In this document: positions 50,861 to 60,199 of the stretch, piece after piece
Position numbering within the stretch: the stretch's first letter is position 1
Layout of the letters: each line of letters begins with the position of its first letter
DNA from: CALAED01 sp036555725
GTDB taxonomy: Bacteria; Actinomycetota; Actinomycetes; Streptosporangiales; Streptosporangiaceae
Length of the DNA stretch: 64,000 nucleotides
Assembly (NCBI GenBank): GCA_036555725.1
Contig: DATBKU010000012.1
Coordinates: 1-64,000, forward strand
Reading direction: 5' to 3'
Program-made: the position numbers and the translations under genes
The notes under the pieces: generated by a model
The model's database searches: none
What the model was told of the DNA's origin: nothing
Seen by the model: only the letters and a program-made list of their open reading frames with translations

Positions 50861-52051
50861 TCAGGCGGGCACGGAGGTCAGGCTGTCCGCGGCGTCGTGG
50901 CCGTAGATCCACCCGTTGTGCGCGAGCGGATCCTCGGCGGCGAACGCGGCGTCGCGGGCCTGCTGCTCCGGGCCGTCGGGCAGATGGTTGGTCCGCTCGC
51001 GGCCCCGGCTGAGCACCTGCAGCCGGGTCGCCCGTGGCCGCCGGATCCGTTCGTACCGCCGCAATGCGGCGAGGGGGGTGGACGGGTTCGCGGCCAGGCA
51101 CCCGGCCAGCACGACCGCGTCCTCGATGGCCTGCGCGGCGCCCTGCGCGAAGAACGGGAACATGGGGTGCGCCGCGTCGCCCAGCAGCGTGATCGGCCCG
51201 TCCGTCCAGCGTGGCAGCGGGTCGCGGTCGAGCAGCGCCCAGCGGCCCGTCCGGTCCGCGGCGCCCAGCAGGTCGGTGAGCTGCGGCGCCCAGCCCGCGT
51301 ACTCGGCCCGCAGGTCGTCCATGCTGCCCTCGGCGGTCCACGACTCGACCCGCCAGTCGCGCGCCGGCGCGAACGCCACCACGTTGACCAGCCGCCCGCC
51401 CGAGATCGGATAGTGCACGAGGTGGTGGCCGGGCCCGATCCACAGGGTCTGTACGGGACGGAGCGCGAACCCGGGCGCCCGGTCGGCCGGCAGCAGGCAG
51501 CGGTACGCGCACAACCCGGAGAACCGTGGCGGCTCCGGCACTGCGACGGCCTCGCGCACCGTGGAGTGCACCCCGTCGGCGCCGACCACGACGTCCGCCG
51601 TCGCGGTCGACCCGTCGGCGAACGTCAGCTCGACGCCGTCGGCCCCGCGGCGGACGGCGTCGCAGCGCGCGTCCAGGCGTAGGGCGGCCTCCGGCACCTC
51701 CGAGCGTACGACGTCCAGCAGGTCGGCCCGGTGCGCCACGTAACACTGCTCGCCGTACCGCCGCGCGCACTCCTCGCCGAGCCGCTGGGAGAACAGCACC
51801 CGGCCGTCCGCCCAGCGGCGGAACTCCCACCCGGCCTCGAGCGGGATGGCCAGCCGCTCGAACCGCTCCAGCCGGCCGAGCCGCCGGATGAGCCGTACCG
51901 CGTTGGGCGAAACCACGACGCCGGCGCCCACCTCGGTCAGCTCGCGGGCCTGCTCGTAGACAGTGACGGGCAGGCCGGCCTGGTGCAGGAACGCGGCCGC
52001 CGCCAGGCCGCCGATGCCCCCGCCGACCACGGCGACACGTGGGTTGGTCAT
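50861..52051 (-). CDS. FAD-dependent monooxygenase (salicylate hydroxylase-like)
   Basis: A 396-residue class A flavin hydroxylase: VAVVGGGIGGLAAAAFLHQAG (FAD GxGxxG), VVVGADGVHSTVRE (DG motif) and LLGDAAHPMFPFFAQGAAQAIEDA (second FAD motif). It lacks the C-terminal extension of the PheA type and resembles salicylate or 6-hydroxynicotinate hydroxylases. The ATG at 52051 overlaps the stop of the esterase gene (ATGA), so the two are co-translated. Confidence 0.9.
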   Translation of the reverse strand: MTNPRVAVVGGGIGGLAAAAFLHQAGLPVTVYEQARELTEVGAGVVVSPNAVRLIRRLGRLERFERLAIPLEAGWEFRRWADGRVLFSQRLGEECARRYGEQCYVAHRADLLDVVRSEVPEAALRLDARCDAVRRGADGVELTFADGSTATADVVVGADGVHSTVREAVAVPEPPRFSGLCAYRCLLPADRAPGFALRPVQTLWIGPGHHLVHYPISGGRLVNVVAFAPARDWRVESWTAEGSMDDLRAEYAGWAPQLTDLLGAADRTGRWALLDRDPLPRWTDGPITLLGDAAHPMFPFFAQGAAQAIEDAVVLAGCLAANPSTPLAALRRYERIRRPRATRLQVLSRGRERTNHLPDGPEQQARDAAFAAEDPLAHNGWIYGHDAADSLTSVPA

Positions 52052-53652
52052 AGGGACATAGCGTCCCAGAAGTCGCACTGGTGCTCGGCGGCGAGGCGGG
52101 CATCGGAGATCAGCGTCGACCGGCCGCCGGCCCGCAGCGACAGGATCTGCCGGGTGTGGTCGTAGCGCGTCCACGGCGACGAGAAGGCGGCCGCGGGGCG
52201 TCCCGCGCGGACGAACGAGCCCCAGTACCGGACCATGTCCAGCGCCAGCCGCCGCTCGGCGGCGTTGAACGTCGGCGCGATCGGGGTGCCGTTGTCGAAG
52301 CCGGGCCACAGGTACGCCAGCTCGGCGGCGTGCCCGGCGCCCCAGACGTAGCCCGGGATCGGGGTGAGCCCGGGACCGGTCCGGTGGTCGAACTCGTAGG
52401 CGTACGTCCGGGTGGAGCGGGCGAAGGCCTGTGTCAGCCGGCGGTTGGCGCAGCCGCCGATCTGGCCGACCAGCCCGGAGTCGGTGAAGATGGCGCCGAC
52501 GAGGTACGCGGGGGTGAACTTGTCGGCCCCTTGTGAACCGGGGGCGGGCCACGGGTAGTGGGCGAGCACGGCGTCGGCGTTCGCGCCGAACGCCGACCGG
52601 ACGAAGCCGACGTACTGGTCCTGTGTCTGCCCGATGAAGCCCTGCGCGAAGGTACGGCCCTCGTCCCGGTTGGCGCCGATCACGACGGGCACCTTGGCGA
52701 AGTCTCCGTTCCGTACCGCCGTGTCCGGGGCCGTCGGCAGGGTGGGCACGCCGTGCACCATGGCGAACGAGCTCGCACCGGACGCCGCCTGCAGCAGGTC
52801 GGTCGTGCTCTTGCCGCGCAGGCACGCAGCGGCCGTCGCGGGGTCCGCGCAACCCGCCGCCGTGGCGATGGTCGTGCCGGTCGCCTCGCCCGCGCTCAGC
52901 GTCTGGGTGAGGCACGATCCGCTCTGCATGATCGCCCGGTTGAACAACCCGCGGGAGCCCGGCGCCGTCAGGTGCGCGCAGACCGACCAGCCGCCCGCGG
53001 ACTCCCCGCCGATCGTCACCTGACGCGGGTCGCCGCCGAACGCGCCGATGTTGCGGTGCACCCAGCGCAGCGCCGCCTGCTGGTCCATGAAGCCGTAGTC
53101 GCCGGACTGGCCCGCCTCACGGGTGAGCGCCGGGTGCGCCAGGTAGCCGAAGACGCCCAGCCGGTAGTTGATCGTCACCACGACGATTCCGGTATTACGA
53201 ACGATGAGGCCGGCGTCGTGCTGGTTGGAGCTGCCGTTGACCAGCCCGCCTCCGTGGATCCAGAAGTAGACCGGCAGCCGCTTCCCCGGACGCGCGTTCG
53301 CCGGGCGCTGCACGTTGAGGTAGAGGCAGTCCTCGGTATCGGACTCCGGTCCGTTCGTGCTGGCCAGCGCCGCACAGCGGTTGCCGTACGAGACGGCGTC
53401 CCGCACCCCGTGCCAGGACGCTGCCGGACGCGGTGGCCGCCAGCGCAGGTCGCCTACGGGCGGCGCGGCGTACGGGACGCCGAGGAAGCTGTCGACGCCG
53501 TCCGCCCGGGCGCCGCGGAGCGCTCCGGTGTCGACGCGAACGACGGGGGCGGATCTTCCGGACGCCTCCGCCGGGGCCACGATCACAAGCGGCAGCACGG
53601 CCGCCAGCGAACCGATGATGGACAGTGCGCGGATGGAACGGCGACGACGCAT
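52048..53652 (-). CDS. Secreted type-B carboxylesterase
   Basis: An alpha/beta hydrolase of 534 residues starting with a signal peptide (RRRRSIRALSIIGSLAAVLP then VAPAEASG). Catalytic elements: the nucleophile in TIGGESAGGWS, the acid in GANRDEGRTF, the His in GAGHAAELAYLW, and the oxyanion-hole WIHGGGLVNGS. Two Cys pairs (CAALAS...EDCLYLN and CLTQ...) suit disulfides outside the cell. The ATG at 53652 places the arginine-rich start of the signal peptide first. It is followed by the monooxygenase with a 4-nt overlap. Confidence 0.92.
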   Translation of the reverse strand: MRRRRSIRALSIIGSLAAVLPLVIVAPAEASGRSAPVVRVDTGALRGARADGVDSFLGVPYAAPPVGDLRWRPPRPAASWHGVRDAVSYGNRCAALASTNGPESDTEDCLYLNVQRPANARPGKRLPVYFWIHGGGLVNGSSNQHDAGLIVRNTGIVVVTINYRLGVFGYLAHPALTREAGQSGDYGFMDQQAALRWVHRNIGAFGGDPRQVTIGGESAGGWSVCAHLTAPGSRGLFNRAIMQSGSCLTQTLSAGEATGTTIATAAGCADPATAAACLRGKSTTDLLQAASGASSFAMVHGVPTLPTAPDTAVRNGDFAKVPVVIGANRDEGRTFAQGFIGQTQDQYVGFVRSAFGANADAVLAHYPWPAPGSQGADKFTPAYLVGAIFTDSGLVGQIGGCANRRLTQAFARSTRTYAYEFDHRTGPGLTPIPGYVWGAGHAAELAYLWPGFDNGTPIAPTFNAAERRLALDMVRYWGSFVRAGRPAAAFSSPWTRYDHTRQILSLRAGGRSTLISDARLAAEHQCDFWDAMSL

Positions 53653-53756
53653 GGCGTCCTCTTCCGGCTCGGTCGGCTCGGTCAAAGCCCCCGAATCACC
53701 CCGAAACTAGACTTATCGATCATCGCCGTCAATGAGTTCGGTGATGGACGGCCGCG

Positions 53757-54209
53757 TCAGCGCAGCATGGTCGCGCTCGTCGCGGCGAACCGCTCGACGG
53801 CGGCGCGGCGGTCCGCCTCGGTCAGCTCGCTGATCGACTTGTCGAGCTGCGGGTCGTACCCCTCCAGGCCGGTCTCGCGTTCGACCACTTCCGCGAGCGC
53901 GAAGACGTGGGCCATCACGCGTTCGGCCTCCTCGCCCTGATGCCAGTACGGAACGGTCAGCCCGCATTCGTCCGGTGCCCCGGCCAACTGGATGCCGGTG
54001 ACCTCGTCGTCGAGCTCGTAGTCGAACTCGGTGAGGTCGCCCAGGCGCTCGCGGGCCGCGGCGACGATCCGCCGCCACGCGGCGGTGAACTCCGCCGAGT
54101 AGGGCGGCTCGTCGGACTCCCCCAGCGGTTCGAGCTCCTCCAGCGCCTCGAGCGTCGCCTCCCATGACTGGCCGGGCTGACGCTTGAGGAAGTACACGTC
54201 GTAGCTCAT
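53757..54209 (-). CDS. Conserved actinobacterial hypothetical protein
   Basis: A 150-residue soluble acidic protein starting MSYDVYFLKRQPGQSWEATL. The first strand and the later IQLAGAPDECGLTVPYWHQGEEAERVMAHVFALAEVVERETGLEGYDPQL suggest a small alpha/beta fold. Comparable proteins of unknown role are common in actinomycetes. No membrane or signal segment is seen. It lies between the P450 operon and the esterase. Confidence 0.75.
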   Translation of the reverse strand: MSYDVYFLKRQPGQSWEATLEALEELEPLGESDEPPYSAEFTAAWRRIVAAARERLGDLTEFDYELDDEVTGIQLAGAPDECGLTVPYWHQGEEAERVMAHVFALAEVVERETGLEGYDPQLDKSISELTEADRRAAVERFAATSATMLR

Positions 54210-54218
54210 GGGGCGACG

Positions 54219-55583
54219 CTAGCCGAGACGCACCCGTTCCCGCCCGCCCGATGCCGACTCCTCGAAGTACCGCCGGCACAGCCCCTGCCGCCGCGCGTCC
54301 CAGACCATGTACGTGCCCAGGACGAGCTGGACGACGCTGCGCCCGACGTCCTCGAACCGGTCCCGGGCCTTGATGAAGGCAAGGGCCGCTGTTAGCCGCC
54401 GGGGCCGCCGATCCCGCCGTGCCAGCAGGCAGGGCCCGCGGCTCGGCAGCGAGCGGGTGTGCGCGGCCGACGTGTGCAGGGCGAACCGGCGCAGGATCTC
54501 ACGGGTCGCGACCCGCATCGCGACGGGCGACAGATGCCACGCCGGGCAGGGCCGGTTGGCGGCCACGCCGAACGGGATGTGGTTGGCGTCCTTGGCCGAC
54601 AGCGCCGCCCACCGGTCCGGGTCGAACCGGTCGGGGTCGGCGTAACCGGCGCGGTGGAACTCCGTGTAGTTGAAGCACAGCACAGAGCCGGCCGGCAGCG
54701 TGACGCCGTCGTCCACGGCGATCTCGGCCGAGGTGATCCGATGCGCGATGCCGAAGAGCGGATACATCCGCATCGTCTCGTCGATCACGTGGTCGAACAG
54801 ATGCGCGTCGGAGGGGTCGGCCGCCAGCCGCGCCTGGATGCCCGGGTAACAGGCCAGCACCATGAGCAGGTGCGCCATCGCCTCCGACTGCTGCACCACG
54901 GCGGTGTTGAAGAAGGTGCCCTGCAGGTAGAGCGCGCGTTCCTCGATGCTCAGGCCCGCGGGCAGCGCGTGCGGTACGGCGTCGAGGTGCGCGATGAGGT
55001 AACGGGTCAGCCGGTGCCGCCGGTCCATGTGGCGCAGCCCGCAGCATTTGAGCGCCGTGACGACGTCGTCGGCGTTCGCCACGATGAGGTCGCGGGCCGC
55101 CGGCGGGCAGGGCGCGCCGAAGACGATCTCGTAGAAGAAGCCGGCCCAGATCGGCATCATCAGGTCGCGCAGCCGTACCAGCCGTACGTCCTGGGCCGGC
55201 AGCCCGTCCGCGACGTACCGGGCGGCGAGCGCCTCGATGTCCCGCGCCGACCTGGCCAGGATGCGCCGGGTGGTGCGTGCCACCTCCTCGTACCGTTCCC
55301 CCGGCTCCAGGTGCTCCTGGTGCAACTCGGGCCCGGGGGCGAGCCAGTACCAGAACAGGTCCGACAGGACGGCGCCGCGGCTCCGGCCGTTCGCCGCCGG
55401 ATGCGAGTAGACCTCCTTGAAGCGGGCGACGTCGACGAGGTCGCCCGGGATGGGGATGCCCTCGTCGCCGTTGACGCGGGCGAAGATCCGTCCCCGCAGC
55501 GTCACGACCGCGTTGGGCAGCCAGCGCGGCAGGCTCGCCACCGCGAGCGCGCCCGCGACGAGTACCAGCAGCCGGCGCGTCAA
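54219..55583 (-). CDS. Cytochrome P450 with N-terminal membrane anchor
   Basis: About 454 residues. A hydrophobic helix at the N terminus (LLVLVAGALAVASLPRWLP) is unusual for a bacterial P450. The ExxR of helix K is DETMRMYPLF, and the heme-binding segment is FGVAANRPCPAW, with the Cys ligand. The I-helix is atypical (FFNTAVVQQSEAMAHLL; no clear AGxxT), suggesting an unusual reaction rather than standard hydroxylation. The TTG at 55583, overlapping the sulfotransferase stop (TTGA), is a likely but uncertain start. It is the last gene of a four-gene operon. Confidence 0.82.
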   Translation of the reverse strand: MTRRLLVLVAGALAVASLPRWLPNAVVTLRGRIFARVNGDEGIPIPGDLVDVARFKEVYSHPAANGRSRGAVLSDLFWYWLAPGPELHQEHLEPGERYEEVARTTRRILARSARDIEALAARYVADGLPAQDVRLVRLRDLMMPIWAGFFYEIVFGAPCPPAARDLIVANADDVVTALKCCGLRHMDRRHRLTRYLIAHLDAVPHALPAGLSIEERALYLQGTFFNTAVVQQSEAMAHLLMVLACYPGIQARLAADPSDAHLFDHVIDETMRMYPLFGIAHRITSAEIAVDDGVTLPAGSVLCFNYTEFHRAGYADPDRFDPDRWAALSAKDANHIPFGVAANRPCPAWHLSPVAMRVATREILRRFALHTSAAHTRSLPSRGPCLLARRDRRPRRLTAALAFIKARDRFEDVGRSVVQLVLGTYMVWDARRQGLCRRYFEESASGGRERVRLG

Positions 55584-56248
55584 GGCGCCGCCCCGGACTC
55601 CGCCATGCGTGCCGCCACCCGGCCCCAGAAGCCGTCGGGGTCGTTGAGGTGCGGGTACGGCTCGTCCGGCGGCGCCACGCCGAGGAACTCGCACAGCGGC
55701 CGCCAGCCGACGTCGGCCTCGCACACGAGCAGCCGCTCGGCCGGCACCTCCCGTTGTACGGCGGCGTTGTGCTCCTCGAACACCGCGATGGCGTGGTCGC
55801 GATCCTCGAACCGCCCGCCGAAGAACGGGCCGTCCCAGATCAGCTGCCGGGTGAACGCCGTCATCGTGTCAAGCCCGGGCACGACCGCGCGGGCCCGTTC
55901 CGCACGGGGGTCGGACCGGCTGCCGAACATCGGGTAGATCGTCCGCGCGACGCTCTCGTACCAGCTGTCCGGGTCGCGCACGGTGAGGATCACCTTGGCG
56001 TCCGGGAACGTCGCGGCCAGCTCCCGCCAGAACGACGCGCCGGGCCAGTCCATCGTCGACTGGTAGCCGGCGAACAGCTGCGTCCAGTCGACCGGCTTTC
56101 CGTGCGCGGCGGCCAGCCACATCGGCAGCCGCTCGCGATGGTCGAGCACGTGCCGGCCGTGGAAGCAGGGGCCGAAGCCCAGTCGCTCCAGGGCGGCCTT
56201 GAGGGACAGCGTTCCGGTCCGCCCGATCCCGGCTCCGATGACCTTCAC
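55580..56248 (-). CDS. Sulfotransferase-family protein
   Basis: A 222-residue P-loop protein: VKVIGAGIGRTGTLSLKAAL is the 5'-phosphosulfate (PAPS) loop, and AKVILTVRDPDSWYESV the 3'-phosphate motif. It is of the Sulfotransfer_4 type, whose bacterial members are often uncharacterised. The GTG at 56248 overlaps the stop of the oxidase gene (GTGA). It sits between an oxidase and a P450, so it may act on a hydroxyl made by them. Confidence 0.87.
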   Translation of the reverse strand: MKVIGAGIGRTGTLSLKAALERLGFGPCFHGRHVLDHRERLPMWLAAAHGKPVDWTQLFAGYQSTMDWPGASFWRELAATFPDAKVILTVRDPDSWYESVARTIYPMFGSRSDPRAERARAVVPGLDTMTAFTRQLIWDGPFFGGRFEDRDHAIAVFEEHNAAVQREVPAERLLVCEADVGWRPLCEFLGVAPPDEPYPHLNDPDGFWGRVAARMAESGAAP

Positions 56249-57339
56249 CAGCGATTCCCCTCCGTACGGATCAACGAGTGGGTGACGGCCCGCGGCGAGT
56301 CGCAGCCGCACAGGGTGAGGGCGTTCTCCAGCTCGGCGCGCAGCAGGGCCAGGACGCGCGCCACGCCCTCCTCGCCGCCCGCCGCGAGCCCCCAGATGAC
56401 CGGGCGGCCCACGGCCACCGCGTCGGCGCCGTGCGCCAGCGCCTTGATCACATCGGTACCGCGCCGTACCCCGCCGTCCAGCAGCAGCGGGACGCGCCCC
56501 TCAATCACCTCTGCGATCTGCGGCAGCTGGTCGATCGTGGCCGGGGTGGTGTCCAGCTGCCGGCCGCCGTGGTTGGACACGATCAGGCCGTCGACCCCGG
56601 ACTCGACCGCCAGCCGCGCGTCGAACGGGTGCAGCACGCCCTTGAGCACGATCGGCAGTGTCGTGATGCCGCGCAGCCAGTCGATGTGCCGCCAGGAGAT
56701 CTCCGGAGACAGGTCGACCTGCCGTACGCTGCCCGGCTCGCCGCCCCGGAGCTCGCGCAGATTCTCGCAGCGCAGCCCGAGAGGCAGGTCGTGGAAGTCG
56801 TTCCGGTCGTTGCGCTCGTGCCGGCCCAGCGCGGGCGAGTCGACGGTGGCGACGAGCACCCGGCAGCCGGCCTCCTCGGCCCGGCGCACGATGGCCTCGG
56901 TGAACGCGAGATCGCGCTGCGGGTAGAGCTGGAACCACAGGTCCGGCGCGAGCTCGGCCGCGGCCTTGCGGTACTCGGCGGCGATCTCCTCCACCGCGAC
57001 CGTGGACAGCATCGCCGCGATCATGGTGACCCCGGCCGCGCCTGCCGCCCGGGCGGTGGCGCGCTCGGCGTCCGGATGGGCCAGCCGATGAAACGCCGTG
57101 GGCGCGACCACGATCGGCATCGCCATGGCCCCGCCCAGGAGAGTCATGTCCAGGCTGGGCGGGCCGGCGCCGCGCAGCACGCGCGGCAGCAGCGCGATGC
57201 GGCCGAAGGCCTCCTCGTTGGCCCGCACCGTGATCTCGTCCTGCGCGCCGCCGGCGAAGTAGTCGTAGTAGACGGGATCGAGCAGGCCGCGGGCCGCGGG
57301 CTCGAACTCGCGCACGTTGACGAGGCGGGTGATGTCCAT
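56245..57339 (-). CDS. FMN-dependent alpha-hydroxy-acid oxidase
   Basis: A 364-residue TIM-barrel enzyme of the lactate/glycolate oxidase family. Visible: YYDYFAGGAQDEIT at the start, PIVVAPTAFHRLAHPDAE, LWFQLYPQRD, LPIVLKGVLHPFDA with the FMN Lys, the catalytic His and Arg in VSNHGGRQLD, and LLDGGVRRGTDVIKAL for the phosphate site. It converts a 2-hydroxy acid to the 2-oxo acid with O2. Eight nt follow the monooxygenase gene; it overlaps the sulfotransferase by 4 nt. Confidence 0.93.
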   Translation of the reverse strand: MDITRLVNVREFEPAARGLLDPVYYDYFAGGAQDEITVRANEEAFGRIALLPRVLRGAGPPSLDMTLLGGAMAMPIVVAPTAFHRLAHPDAERATARAAGAAGVTMIAAMLSTVAVEEIAAEYRKAAAELAPDLWFQLYPQRDLAFTEAIVRRAEEAGCRVLVATVDSPALGRHERNDRNDFHDLPLGLRCENLRELRGGEPGSVRQVDLSPEISWRHIDWLRGITTLPIVLKGVLHPFDARLAVESGVDGLIVSNHGGRQLDTTPATIDQLPQIAEVIEGRVPLLLDGGVRRGTDVIKALAHGADAVAVGRPVIWGLAAGGEEGVARVLALLRAELENALTLCGCDSPRAVTHSLIRTEGNRW

Positions 57340-57347
57340 GGCGCCGC

Positions 57348-58907
57348 TCAGGTCAGCACCAGCGCCATCTGCCGGCCGAAGAAGACGCTGAGCGGATCTC
57401 GATACTCGTGCTCGCCGGTCCAGTCGTTGCAGATGTCCTCGGGGAGCCGCTGTACGGAGATCAACGTCCAGCGCCGGTAGTGCCGGATCACCGGGTGCAG
57501 GTAACGGTCGTCGTGGCTGGGGTCGGCCTCCCAGTCCCGGCCGGCCTCGACGTCGAAGGGGTCGATCGCGTCGTGGCCGTCGCCGTACTCCAGGGTGATC
57601 GTGAAGTAGCAGTCGGCGCTGCCGAAGACGCTGTCGTGGACGAAGTCCACCGGCAGTTCCTCGTAGTACCGCGCCGTGTCCGCGTCACCGGGCTCCCCCG
57701 GCTCCACCACGATCAGGTCGCACAGGAAGCCGTACTGCTGGAACAGCCCGGAGCTGCGGTTGATGCGCGCCAGCACCGCCTCGGCCAGCACCTCGCCGGT
57801 CGCGGGCAGCGCGCGATGCGGCCACTCTCGCCCCTCGTACTTGCGGTCGAGCATCCGCTGCAGGGCCCGGATGCCGTACCGGAACCCGTGGATGAAGGCG
57901 CTCGTGTACTTCTTGAAGTCGCGAACCTGGGTGAGGGTGCCGGCGAAGTACAGGTCCGGCACGTTGACCGACTCCCACTCGGACGTGAGCGCGGGGAAGC
58001 GGCCGTTGATGGCCAGCTCCGGACGGCACGTTTCGTCGAAGATCGTCGCGTCCATCTGGAAGCCGGTGCAGGTGATCACCCGGTCGTACGTGAGCTGGAC
58101 CGTCTTGTTCCGCCGGGCATAGCTCAGCGTGACCTGGTACTCGTCGCCGACCAGCCCGATCTGCTGGATCACCGCGTCCAGCACCATGTTCTGGGTCTTG
58201 AGCTGGTAGGTGTCGAGGAAGTTGTTGTTGACCGCCCGCAGGTGCCCGATGAAGTGCGTGCGCCAGGCGAAGTTGATCGAGCGCGGGCCGATGACGTGGA
58301 TCACCGCCGCGTTCTCCACCAGGTTGTCGGCGGTCTCGAACGCCGAGTTGCCCTTGCCGATGATCAGCACCCGCTGGTCGGTGAAGCCGGCCGGGTCCAC
58401 CGGGACGTCGACGTAACGCTCGGTGGTCTCGATCCCCGGGATCGCCGGAACGTACGGCCGCCCGAACCCGGTCGCCACGATCACCCGGTCGGCCCGGAAG
58501 TCGCGGCCCCGCTGGTCGGTGACGACGAATCGGCCCAGCCGGTCCCGCGCGATGCGGGTGACGCGGGTGTCGTAGGAGACGTTCAGCCCGTGCCCTGTCG
58601 CGAAGTCGGTCAGATATCGCACGTAGTGGTCGGCGTCCGGGAAGTACTCGCCGGTGTAGCGCGTGAAGAGTAGCTCCGGGTCGTCGCTGAGCAGCGAGTT
58701 CCAGTCCATCCGCAGGTTGCGCTCGGGATCGTCCCAGCCCGTGTGCGGCTTGTTGATAGAGATCATCCGGCGATGCCGGGGATACGTGCGGTAGAACGTG
58801 CCGGGCGTGGGCCCGGCCTCCAGAATCCGATAGTCGCGCCCGGCACGCTGCAGAAACAATCCGAGCTGCAGCCCCGCCGGGCCGGCGCCGATCACGAGAT
58901 AGTCCAT
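57348..58907 (-). CDS. FAD-dependent NAD(P)H monooxygenase (flavoprotein of Baeyer-Villiger/FMO type)
   Basis: A 519-residue two-dinucleotide flavoprotein. FAD site YLVIGAGPAGLQLGLFLQRAG at the N terminus, NADPH site VLIIGKGNSAFETADNL (about residue 185), and the end-of-domain motif VITCTGFQMD. The sequence resembles FOXRED2-like and YUCCA/FMO enzymes. First gene of the operon with LldD-type oxidase, sulfotransferase and P450. It is divergent from the membrane protein at 59103. Confidence 0.88.
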   Translation of the reverse strand: MDYLVIGAGPAGLQLGLFLQRAGRDYRILEAGPTPGTFYRTYPRHRRMISINKPHTGWDDPERNLRMDWNSLLSDDPELLFTRYTGEYFPDADHYVRYLTDFATGHGLNVSYDTRVTRIARDRLGRFVVTDQRGRDFRADRVIVATGFGRPYVPAIPGIETTERYVDVPVDPAGFTDQRVLIIGKGNSAFETADNLVENAAVIHVIGPRSINFAWRTHFIGHLRAVNNNFLDTYQLKTQNMVLDAVIQQIGLVGDEYQVTLSYARRNKTVQLTYDRVITCTGFQMDATIFDETCRPELAINGRFPALTSEWESVNVPDLYFAGTLTQVRDFKKYTSAFIHGFRYGIRALQRMLDRKYEGREWPHRALPATGEVLAEAVLARINRSSGLFQQYGFLCDLIVVEPGEPGDADTARYYEELPVDFVHDSVFGSADCYFTITLEYGDGHDAIDPFDVEAGRDWEADPSHDDRYLHPVIRHYRRWTLISVQRLPEDICNDWTGEHEYRDPLSVFFGRQMALVLT

Positions 58908-59102
58908 GAGCCCCGTACTCCGTCCCCTGCTGACGGCTCAAGCCCTCGACCCTCCCTGGGTTGTACGGGCGAAGCGCCGAAACGGATTCAGGTTGGCGCG
59001 ATCAGGCCACCCGGACTGAATCCCCTCCGACGCCGGATCCGTACTACAAGTTGGCCCCGCTCCGCCGACCGCTTCTCGTCATACGGACGCCGACGGAGGG
59101 AG

Positions 59103-59654
59103 ATGACGGTGGATCGTGCCTGGAAGGGCTGGCTGACCAGCCTTAATACGCAGGGCCATCACACGGCGCTCAATGTCTTCATGGTGATCGTGCTGGCGCA
59201 CTGGGCGGAGCACATCGCGCAGGCCATCCAGATCTGGGTGCTGGGCTGGCCGGTGCCGCAGGCCCGGGGTCTGCTCGGCACGTGGTTCCCGTGGCTGGTC
59301 ACCTCGGAGGCGATGCACTACGGGTTCGCGCTGATCATGCTGATCGGGCTATTCGTGCTGCGCGGCGGATTCACCGGGGCGGCCCGAACCTGGTGGACGA
59401 TCGCGCTGGGCATTCAGTTCTGGCACCACTTCGAGCACCTGCTGCTGCTCGGGCAGGCGACGTTCCACGCGAACCTGCTGGGCAAGCCCGTGCCGACGAG
59501 CATCGTGCAGTTGCTGATCCCGCGCGTGGAACTGCACCTGTTCTACAACTCGATCGTCTTCATCCCGATGGTCGTCGCCCTCTACTTGCACCGCAGGCCG
59601 CCCGCGGCCGAACGCCGCGGCATGGCCTGCAGCTGCGCCTACGCTCGCGCATGA
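59103..59654 (+). CDS. Predicted multi-pass membrane protein
   Basis: 183 residues with four hydrophobic segments (about 24-48, 60-80, 85-112 and 140-165). Many His (HTALNVFMVIVLAHWAEHIAQ, GIQFWHHFEHLLLLGQ, RVELHLFYN) lie in or near the helices, which may bind metal or heme. No name can be given. GGAGGGAG precedes the ATG. It overlaps the next gene by 4 nt (ATGA). Confidence 0.75.
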   Translation: MTVDRAWKGWLTSLNTQGHHTALNVFMVIVLAHWAEHIAQAIQIWVLGWPVPQARGLLGTWFPWLVTSEAMHYGFALIMLIGLFVLRGGFTGAARTWWTIALGIQFWHHFEHLLLLGQATFHANLLGKPVPTSIVQLLIPRVELHLFYNSIVFIPMVVALYLHRRPPAAERRGMACSCAYARA

Positions 59655-60199
59655 GCTCCAGCCGTCCGGCTCATGCGCCGGCCCGGCCGCCCGCCCGGCC
59701 TTCAGGCCTCCGGCCTGGCGGGCGGCCGAGGCACTCCGCCTTCTCCGTCACGCTCGCGACGGCGGCCGCGGCGTTCCTGCTGCTGCTGTCCGTGCCGAAC
59801 CTCGGCCCCGCCCTCCGTGCGGCGCGCGCCGAGGGCACGGCCGGGACCTTCACGGCGGGCCGTACGACGTGCGTCCTGCATCTCGGCCACCAGTCCTGTT
59901 CGTGGTACGGCACCTTCCGGTCGGCGGCGGGGGTACGGACGGGGATCATCTTGTACGGGGCCGGCAAGGACGCCCTGCGCCCCGGTGAGCGGGTCGCCGC
60001 CGTCGATGTCGGCCGGCCCGGCCGCGTCTACGCCGGGCCGTCCCGCGAGTGGGTGGCCACCGCCCTCATGCTGCTCGCGGGGGCCGTCCTGCTGGTCCCG
60101 CTCGGCCGCCGGGTGATCGGCCTGCTGCGCCGGGGCCGGGCGGGGCAAGATGGCAGGCGTGGAGGGAGCGCAGCCGACCGGCCGTCCGGCGCCGCGTGA
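59651..60199 (+). CDS. Predicted membrane protein with a Cys-containing extracytoplasmic domain
   Basis: 182 residues. An arginine/proline-rich start, one hydrophobic helix (AFSVTLATAAAAFLLLLSVP), a domain of about 80 residues outside the membrane with two Cys (CVLHLGHQSCSW) that could form a disulfide, then a second helix (VATALMLLAGAVLLVPLG). The end overlaps RecD2 by 50 nt. Function unknown; co-translated with the membrane protein before it. Confidence 0.7.
   Translation: MSSSRPAHAPARPPARPSGLRPGGRPRHSAFSVTLATAAAAFLLLLSVPNLGPALRAARAEGTAGTFTAGRTTCVLHLGHQSCSWYGTFRSAAGVRTGIILYGAGKDALRPGERVAAVDVGRPGRVYAGPSREWVATALMLLAGAVLLVPLGRRVIGLLRRGRAGQDGRRGGSAADRPSGAA

Noticed and set aside
50861..52915. 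684-codon reading of the monooxygenase gene
   Set aside because: Its first 288 codons lie in the wrong frame of the esterase gene; the fold starts at the ATG at 52051.
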